From Sphingomonadaceae bacterium (GTDB taxonomy: Bacteria > Pseudomonadota > Alphaproteobacteria > Sphingomonadales > Sphingomonadaceae): DNA of 64,000 nucleotides. Each line of letters begins with the position of its first letter. Positions within the stretch are counted from its first letter, which is position 1. The stretch lies in the NCBI GenBank assembly GCA_030147805.1, contig JASBUR010000008.1, positions 170,550 through 234,549 of the forward strand. Direction: 5' to 3'. The position numbers and the translations under genes are program-made. The notes under the pieces were generated by a model. It ran no database searches and had not been told where the DNA came from. It worked only from the letters and a program-made list of their open reading frames with translations. This document shows, one piece after another, positions 58,191 to 64,000 of the stretch.

Positions 58191-59098
58191 GCGGCGCTCT
58201 CCAGGATGCGGCCGACCAGCGTGACATAGTCGATGCCGCGATATTTGGCCTGTTCGGGCACGAGGCTCAGCGGCGTCATGCCGGGCTGCGTATTGACCTC
58301 GAGCAGATAGAGCCCGGCGACGCCCTGACTGTCGTCGAAGCGGAAGTCGGCGCGCGACGCCCCGCGGCAGCCGAGGACGCGGTGCGCCCTCAGCGCCATC
58401 TCCATCGCCGCCCGGGTCACCTCCTCGGGAAGTTCGGCCGGGCAAATATGCGTGGTGATGCCGTCGGTATATTTGGCGTCATAGTCGTAGAAGTCGCCCT
58501 TGGCGCGCAGCTCGGTGACGGCGAGCGGCTCGTCGTCGAGCACCGCCACGGTCAGCTCGCGGCCGGCGATGAACGGCTCGGCCATCAGCTGGTCGTAGTC
58601 GGCCCACGGCCCCGGCACGTCGCGCGAGATCGGGTTGCCGTAGTTGCTCGCGTCGGTGACGATCGCCACGCCGACCGACGAGCCTTCGTTGACCGGCTTC
58701 AGCACATAGGGCCGCGGCAGCGGGTCGGCGTCGTGAACGCTCTTCGCGTCGATGACCTTGCCGCCCGGCAGGCGTACGCCGGCGCCGCTCAGCACCTTCT
58801 TCGTCAGATCCTTGTCGATCGCCACCACCGAGGTCGCGAGGCCTGAATGCGTATAGGGAATGCCCATCAGGTCGAGCATCCCCTGCACCGTGCCGTCCTC
58901 GCCCGGCGTGCCATGCAGCGCGTTGAACACCACGTCGGGCTTCGCCTCGAGCAGCCGCGCCGCGACGTCGCGGCCCATGTCGATCTCGGTGACGCGATGG
59001 CCGAGCTGGCGCAGCGCGTCGGCGATGCCGCGGCCCGAGGTCAGCGACACCTCGCGCTCGGCGGACCAGCCGCCCATCAGAACGACGACATGCTTCAC
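58187..59098 (-). CDS. ddl: D-alanine-D-alanine ligase
   Basis: A 303-residue ATP-grasp ligase. HVVVLMGGWSAEREVSLTSG, VFNALHGTPGEDGTVQGML, VLKPVNEGSSVGVAIV and LLEVNTQPGMTPLSLVPEQA are present. It makes the dipeptide used by MurF. The start is GTG 59098, overlapping the murB stop as GTGA; the 10-codon extension is less likely. Confidence 0.95.
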   Translation of the reverse strand: MKHVVVLMGGWSAEREVSLTSGRGIADALRQLGHRVTEIDMGRDVAARLLEAKPDVVFNALHGTPGEDGTVQGMLDLMGIPYTHSGLATSVVAIDKDLTKKVLSGAGVRLPGGKVIDAKSVHDADPLPRPYVLKPVNEGSSVGVAIVTDASNYGNPISRDVPGPWADYDQLMAEPFIAGRELTVAVLDDEPLAVTELRAKGDFYDYDAKYTDGITTHICPAELPEEVTRAAMEMALRAHRVLGCRGASRADFRFDDSQGVAGLYLLEVNTQPGMTPLSLVPEQAKYRGIDYVTLVGRILESAA

Positions 59099-60006
59099 GA
59101 CGCGACCCCCACCCGCTCGATCTCCCACTCCAGATCAATGCCCGACGTCTCGCGCACCCGCCGGCGGACCTCGTCGCCGAGCGCCTCGATGTCGGCGCTG
59201 GTGGCGCCGCCGGTGTTGATGAGGAAATTGGTGTGCTTTTCCGAAACCTGCGCCTTGCCGACCATCAGCCCGCGGCAGCCGGCGCGGTCGACCAGCTCCC
59301 AGGCCTTGGCGCCGGGCGGATTCTTGAAGGTCGAACCGCCGGTGCGCGAGCGCAGCGGCTGCGACGCCTCGCGCTCGGCGGCGATGCGGTCCATTTCGGC
59401 GGTGATCGCCACCTTGTCGCCGGGCGTGCCGCGGAACAGCGCCTCGACGACGACATGGCCGTCGGGCAGCGCCGAATGGCGGTAGGTGAAGCCGAACCGC
59501 GCGGCGGGCCAGGTCTCGACCGTCCCGTCGCGCGTCACCACGGTCGCCTCGACCAGAATGTCGGCGGTGTCGCGGCCATAGGCACCGGCATTCATCCGCA
59601 CCGCGCCGCCGACCGTGCCGGGAATGCCGCGCAGGAATTCGAGACCGGCGAGCGACGCGTCGCGCGCCGCGCTCGCCACGGTGATCCCCATCGCGGCGCC
59701 GCCGGCGCGCACCAGCTCGCCGTCGACCGAGACCTTCGCCATCGCCTTCGGCAGCCGCACCACCACGCCCGGCAGGCCGCCGTCGCGCACGATCAGGTTC
59801 GATCCCACGCCGACGGCGAGCACCGGCACCTCGGCGGGCAGCGCCGCCAGGAAGGCGGCGAGATCGTCGATATCCGCCGGACGGAAGATCCATTCGGCGG
59901 GACCGCCGGTGCGGAACCAGATGAAGTCGGCCAGCGAACCATGGGCCTCGAGGCTGCCGCGCACCGGCGGCAGCACATTGGAGGTGGCGACGGCGAGCGC
60001 GTTCAT
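59095..60006 (-). CDS. murB: UDP-N-acetylenolpyruvoylglucosamine reductase
   Basis: A 303-residue FAD enzyme that reduces UDP-GlcNAc-enolpyruvate to UDP-MurNAc. [57 protein letters not shown], and GGSTFKNP (active-site Ser) match type I MurB. ATG 60006 overlaps murC by ATGA. Confidence 0.95.
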   Translation of the reverse strand: MNALAVATSNVLPPVRGSLEAHGSLADFIWFRTGGPAEWIFRPADIDDLAAFLAALPAEVPVLAVGVGSNLIVRDGGLPGVVVRLPKAMAKVSVDGELVRAGGAAMGITVASAARDASLAGLEFLRGIPGTVGGAVRMNAGAYGRDTADILVEATVVTRDGTVETWPAARFGFTYRHSALPDGHVVVEALFRGTPGDKVAITAEMDRIAAEREASQPLRSRTGGSTFKNPPGAKAWELVDRAGCRGLMVGKAQVSEKHTNFLINTGGATSADIEALGDEVRRRVRETSGIDLEWEIERVGVAS

Positions 60007-61421
60007 ACCGGTCGCCGATCGCGTACGGCAGCGATCGCGCCCGGCAGCGCGGCCGCCCATTTGGTGATGTCACCGGCCCCCAGGCAGATGATCATGTCGT
60101 CGGCGCGCACGATCTCGGCGAGTTGCACGGCGAGATTGTCGGGGCCTTCGGTGGTCATCACGAAGCGGTGGCCCGAGCGCTTGAGGCCGGCGGCGAGCGC
60201 ATCGGCATCGGCGCCCTCGATCGGCGTCTCGCCCGCGGCATAGACCGGCGCGACGATGACGATGTCGGCGTCGTTGAACGCCGCCTGGAAGTCGCCCATC
60301 AGGTCGTGCAGCCGCGTGTAGCGGTGCGGCTGGACCACGGCGATCACCCGACCGCGCGCCCCTTCGCGCGCTGCCGCAAGCACCGCCTTGATCTCGACCG
60401 GATGGTGGCCATAGTCGTCGATGATCGTCGCGCCGTCGATCTCGCCGACCTTGGTGAAGCGGCGCTTGACGCCGCCGAAGCGGGCGAAGCCGGTGCGGAT
60501 CGCCGCATCGTCGATGCCGAGCTGGATCGCGACGGCGACCGCCGACAGCGCGTTCTGGACGTTGTGGCGGCCGGGCATCGGCAGCATCAGCTTCTCGATC
60601 CGTCGCTCGTCGCCGTGGCGATCGCGCACGGTGACGTCGAATTCGTTGCCGCCGGGCACCGGGGTGACGTTGTCGCCGCGGATGTCGGCCTGGCCCGAGA
60701 AGCCGTAGGTCACGATGCGCCGGTCGCGGATGCGCGGGATGATCGCCTGCACCTCGGGATGGTCGAGGCAGAGGATCGCCGCCCCATAGAAGGGCACATG
60801 CTCGACGAACTGGACGAAGGCGTCCTTGACCGCGTCGAAGCCGCCGTAATGGTCGAGGTGTTCGGGATCGATGTTGGTGACGACGGCGATCGTGCCGCCC
60901 AGACGCAGGAAGCTGCCGTCGCTCTCGTCGGCCTCGACCACCATCCACTCGCCCTCGCCGAGCCGGGCGTTCGAGCCATAGGTGTTGATGATGCCGCCGT
61001 TGACGACGGTCGGATCGAGGTTGCCGGCGTCGAGCAGCGCCGCGACCATCGAGGTCGTCGTGGTCTTGCCGTGCGTGCCGGCGATGGCGACGCAGTTCTT
61101 CAGCCGCATCAGCTCGGCGAGCATCTCGGCGCGGCGCACGATCGGAATACGGCGCTCGACCGCGAGCTCGACCTCGGGGTTGCTCTTCTTGATCGCGGTC
61201 GAGGTGACGACCACGGCGGCATCGCCGAGATTCTCGGGCCGGTGACCGATCGCCACCGGAATGCCCTTGGCGCGCAGCCCCTCGACGACGTAGCTCTCGG
61301 CCATGTCGGAGCCCTGCACCTGGTAGCCGAGGTTGTGCATGATCTCGGCAATGCCCGACATGCCGATCCCGCCGATCCCGACGAAATGGATGATGCCGAT
61401 GTCGTGGGCGAGGCCGGTCAT
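60003..61421 (-). CDS. murC: UDP-N-acetylmuramate--L-alanine ligase
   Basis: A 472-residue Mur ligase. The N-terminal Rossmann loop [20 protein letters not shown], the ATP loop [18 protein letters not shown], and the [20 protein letters not shown] segment identify MurC. It adds L-Ala to UDP-MurNAc. It is coupled to murB and murG by ATGA. Confidence 0.97.
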   Translation of the reverse strand: MTGLAHDIGIIHFVGIGGIGMSGIAEIMHNLGYQVQGSDMAESYVVEGLRAKGIPVAIGHRPENLGDAAVVVTSTAIKKSNPEVELAVERRIPIVRRAEMLAELMRLKNCVAIAGTHGKTTTTSMVAALLDAGNLDPTVVNGGIINTYGSNARLGEGEWMVVEADESDGSFLRLGGTIAVVTNIDPEHLDHYGGFDAVKDAFVQFVEHVPFYGAAILCLDHPEVQAIIPRIRDRRIVTYGFSGQADIRGDNVTPVPGGNEFDVTVRDRHGDERRIEKLMLPMPGRHNVQNALSAVAVAIQLGIDDAAIRTGFARFGGVKRRFTKVGEIDGATIIDDYGHHPVEIKAVLAAAREGARGRVIAVVQPHRYTRLHDLMGDFQAAFNDADIVIVAPVYAAGETPIEGADADALAAGLKRSGHRFVMTTEGPDNLAVQLAEIVRADDMIICLGAGDITKWAAALPGAIAAVRDRRPV

Positions 61422-62563
61422 GCGGGGACTTTCTGCAACGGAGCTGCTTCGCCCGGTGCCGCAGCGCGACCCCGTTTGCCAAGCGCCTCGACGATATCGG
61501 CGAGCCTGGCCGTCGCATCGGGGCGACCGGTCGAGCGCGCCGCCGTCGCCGCCGCTTCGAGCACCGCGGGCGAAGCGATGAACTGTTCGATTGCCTTGGC
61601 GACCCTATCGGGCGTGAATTCGGGCTGCAGGATCATCTGCGCGCCGCCCGCATCGACCATTTCCCTGGCATTGTAGACCTGATGATCGTCGGTCGAGGTG
61701 GGCAGCGGCACGAAGATCGCCGGGCGGCCGGCCACCGCCAGCTCGGACACCGTCGACGCGCCCGAGCGCGCGATCACCAGATGCGCCATCGCGAGGCGGT
61801 CGGGCATGTCCTGCAGGAAGGTGGCGAGATCGGCCGGCACGCCCGCCGCGGCATAGGCGGCGCGCACCTGCTCGAGATCTTCGGGGCGGCATTGCTGCGT
61901 GACGCGCAGCCGCGACTTGAGCGCCGCCGGCAGGCGCTCGACCGCGGCCGGCACCACTTTCGAGAGCACGGTCGCCCCCTGGCTGCCGCCGATGATCAGC
62001 AGCCGAAGCTCGCCGTCGGTCGCCGGGTACGGCAGGTCGCGCAGCGCGACGATCTCGGCGCGCACTGGATTGCCGACCAGCGTGACCTTTCCGCCCTGAC
62101 GCTTGGGGACGCGGCGGATGTTGGGAAAGGCGGTGGCGATGACGTTGACGCGGTCGGCGAGCATGCGGTTCACGCGACCGAGCACGGTGTTCGAATCGTG
62201 AATGATCGTCGGCACGCTCGCGGCGAAGGCGCCGAGCAGCGCGGGCAGCGTCGGGTAGCCGCCGAAGCCGATCACCGCGACCGGGCGCTCGCGGCGGTAG
62301 ATCGCCTTTGCCGCCGCGCGTCCCTTGCGGATGCTGATCAGCGCCTTGAGCCAGCCGACCGGGTTGATGCCGCTGAGCGAGCCGCTGTCGACGACGTGCC
62401 GCGGGCAGCCATCGAACAGGCCCGGGTAGCGCAGGCCGCGATCGTCGGTGATCAGCGTCACCGCATAGCCGCGCGCCGTCATCTCCTGGCCGAGCACATG
62501 CGCGGGAACCATGTGCCCGCCGGTGCCGCCGGCGGCGATGATGAGATGCGGGCGCGGCGGCAT
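61418..62563 (-). CDS. murG: undecaprenyl-PP-MurNAc-pentapeptide GlcNAc transferase
   Basis: A 381-residue GT28 enzyme that makes lipid [58 protein letters not shown], and [20 protein letters not shown] are all present. The start is ATG 62563 sharing its A with the ftsW stop (TGATG). Confidence 0.97.
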   Translation of the reverse strand: MPPRPHLIIAAGGTGGHMVPAHVLGQEMTARGYAVTLITDDRGLRYPGLFDGCPRHVVDSGSLSGINPVGWLKALISIRKGRAAAKAIYRRERPVAVIGFGGYPTLPALLGAFAASVPTIIHDSNTVLGRVNRMLADRVNVIATAFPNIRRVPKRQGGKVTLVGNPVRAEIVALRDLPYPATDGELRLLIIGGSQGATVLSKVVPAAVERLPAALKSRLRVTQQCRPEDLEQVRAAYAAAGVPADLATFLQDMPDRLAMAHLVIARSGASTVSELAVAGRPAIFVPLPTSTDDHQVYNAREMVDAGGAQMILQPEFTPDRVAKAIEQFIASPAVLEAAATAARSTGRPDATARLADIVEALGKRGRAAAPGEAAPLQKVPA

Positions 62564-63723
62564 CAGGCGGCGCGCCAGCGCTGGACATAGGGCGAGGCCT
62601 TGAGGAAGCGGTTGCGGCGCGTCAGCGCCAGCAGCAGCCCCATCCCCATCGACAGCGCCAGGAACGACGAGCCGCCGTGACTGATGAACGGCAAGGTCAT
62701 GCCCTTGGACGGCAGCAGGCTCAGATTGACCATGATGTTGATCATCGCCTGCGCGCCGAACTGGGTGACGAGGCCGGCGCTGGCGAGGAACACGAAGGGG
62801 TCGTCCTCCTCGAGCAGCTGCAGCAGCACGCGCACGACGATGGCGAGGAACAGCGCGGCGACGCCGAAGCAGGCGATCGCGCCGAATTCTTCGCCGATCA
62901 CCGAGAAGATGTAGTCGGTGTGCGGCTCGGGCAGGCTGAATTTCATCTGACCTTCGCCGGGGCCGGCGCCGAACAGCCCACCCGACTTGAAGCAGTCGAG
63001 CGCGCGGTCGATCTGGTAGGTGTCGCCGCCGCCGGTCAGGAAGCGGTCGATGCGGCTGGTGACGTGCGGCACGAACAGATAGGCCATGCCGAGGCCGGCG
63101 ATCGCCAGGCAGAGCGCGCCGACCAGCGTGCCGATGCCCATGCCGGCGAGGAAGGCCTGCGCCAGCCAGACGCCGGCGAACAGCACCGTCTGGCCGAGAT
63201 CGGGCTGCTTCATCAGCAGCGCGGCGATGACGACGAGGAAGCCGAACGACAGTTGCAGCGCCGGGATGCTGTGATCGTCGTAGCGCGTCGCCAGCAGCCA
63301 GGCGGTGAAGACGATGAACAGCGGCTTCAGGAACTCCGAAGGCTGGAACTGGAAGCCGCCGAGGCTGATCCAGCGCATCGCGCCGTTGGCCTCGGCGCCG
63401 AGCACCGGCACCGCCGCGAGCGCCACCAGGAAACCGAGCGTACCGGCGATGGCGAGACGGCGCGCCCAGGTGACGGTCAACATCGACACGCCGAGCATCA
63501 CCGGCAGGCCGGCAAGCACCCAGAACACCTGGCGCTTGAAATAGTGAAGATCTCCGAGCTGCACGCTGCCGCCGGAGTAGCGGTGCGACGCGGCGGGCGA
63601 CGCCGCGGCGACGGCGACGAGGCCGATGCCGATCAGCATCAGCACCATCAGCAGCAGGACGCGGTCGATCGTCCAGAACCAGCGACCGAGCAAGGTGCGG
63701 TCGTTGCGGCCCAATGGCGTCAT
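62563..63723 (-). CDS. ftsW: SEDS-family septal peptidoglycan polymerase FtsW
   Basis: A 386-residue, roughly ten-helix protein. GANGAMRWISLGGFQFQPSE, LMKQPDLGQTVLFAGVWLAQ and the C-terminal PFISHGGSSFLALSMGMG are SEDS landmarks. It polymerises glycan strands with FtsI. ATG 63723 overlaps murD by ATGA; the upstream 54 codons are shadow. Confidence 0.96.
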   Translation of the reverse strand: MTPLGRNDRTLLGRWFWTIDRVLLLMVLMLIGIGLVAVAAASPAASHRYSGGSVQLGDLHYFKRQVFWVLAGLPVMLGVSMLTVTWARRLAIAGTLGFLVALAAVPVLGAEANGAMRWISLGGFQFQPSEFLKPLFIVFTAWLLATRYDDHSIPALQLSFGFLVVIAALLMKQPDLGQTVLFAGVWLAQAFLAGMGIGTLVGALCLAIAGLGMAYLFVPHVTSRIDRFLTGGGDTYQIDRALDCFKSGGLFGAGPGEGQMKFSLPEPHTDYIFSVIGEEFGAIACFGVAALFLAIVVRVLLQLLEEDDPFVFLASAGLVTQFGAQAMINIMVNLSLLPSKGMTLPFISHGGSSFLALSMGMGLLLALTRRNRFLKASPYVQRWRAA

Positions 63724-64000
63724 GACGGCAGCCCCCCAACCACGTCGCGAAACGCCGCTCCGCGCGCCTCGAAGTCCTTGAACTGGTCGTAGCTGGCGCA
63801 GGCGGGCGACAGCAGCACCACCTCGCCCGGCCGCGCCGCTTCGGCGGCGAGGCGAGTCGCCTTGTCGATCGTGCCGGCGCGCCACACCGGAACATGCGGT
63901 TCGAGCAGCGTCGCGAACAGCTCCTCGGCCTCGCCGACGGTGTAGGCGCGGCGCACGTGCGACAGATGCGGCAGGCAGGCGTCGAGCTCGTCGGTCTTGG
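63720..64000 (-). CDS. murD: UDP-N-acetylmuramoylalanine--D-glutamate ligase, C-terminal part
   Basis: The last 93 residues of MurD are in the window; the start lies beyond base 64000. EVVLLSPACASYDQFKDFEA and RGAAFRDVV are the usual MurD C-terminal domain end. Gene order murD-ftsW-murG is standard. Confidence 0.93.
   Translation of the reverse strand, partial: KTDELDACLPHLSHVRRAYTVGEAEELFATLLEPHVPVWRAGTIDKATRLAAEAARPGEVVLLSPACASYDQFKDFEARGAAFRDVVGGLPS

Overview
The window is high-GC alphaproteobacterial DNA, most likely from a Sphingomonas-like member of the Sphingomonadales. The chromosomal part supports this: cpdR, a tatABC-scpBA-nagZ-SPOR-argS-dgt run, and a dcw cluster with a FtsZ tail ending in the alphaproteobacterial type of C-terminal peptide. 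No species can be assigned from the sequence alone.

Positions 1 to about 40,320 are one temperate, tailed-phage prophage (HK97-type head module). Its left end lies outside the window. Its right end is a tyrosine integrase (38978-40285) abutting the 3' end of a tRNA-Val(GAC) gene (40321-40395), the likely attachment site. From the left edge the minus strand carries head genes (capsid, protease, portal, TerL, TerS), HNH and a cos-like region (about 6.8-7.5 kb), a possible late regulator, replication genes (DnaC-like loader, DUF1376 initiator with an internal iteron array), and then a chain of overlapping genes from 10.6 to 24.7 kb. That chain encodes an orphan DndC-like sulfur enzyme, a helicase-methyltransferase fusion, an HTH protein, a GP88-like protein, a ParB-like protein, a C5-cytosine methyltransferase whose recognition region is ten tandem repeats, a DUF1064 protein, a SNF2 helicase, a PD-(D/E)XK nuclease, a phage sliding clamp, GapR, a DnaA-domain-IV protein and a small unknown.

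The lysis/lysogeny switch lies at 24.9-25.9 kb: a Cro-like gene (minus) and a LexA/CI-type repressor (plus), separated by three dyads of consensus TGTGCA-N5-TGCACA. Two more copies of the dyad at 27.55-27.60 kb mark a second repressor-controlled promoter. Between the two lie plus-strand genes probably expressed in the lysogen: two lipoproteins and a single-domain HIRAN protein. Downstream of the second promoter, about 23 small, mostly overlapping plus-strand genes run to the integrase. They include a HerA-like ATPase, a protein with a 38-unit Ala-Tyr/Ala-Asp hexanucleotide repeat, a UVR-motif protein, an ASCH-like protein and several tiny membrane proteins.

From 40.4 to 64.0 kb the DNA is ordinary core chromosome: cpdR, an N-formylglutamate amidohydrolase, a succinate-semialdehyde dehydrogenase, tatC-tatB-tatA, scpB-scpA, nagZ, a SPOR protein, argS, a dgt-like dNTPase, a TPR-SPOR protein, a CoA-transferase family III enzyme, a small secreted protein, and ftsZ-ftsA-ftsQ-ddl-murB-murC-murG-ftsW-murD (murD cut by the window end). 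Start and stop codons overlap throughout, so these are long co-transcribed operons on the minus strand.

The most unusual content is the 10.6-24.7 kb replication and DNA-modification operon, above all the methyltransferase with ten repeated target-recognition-like modules.
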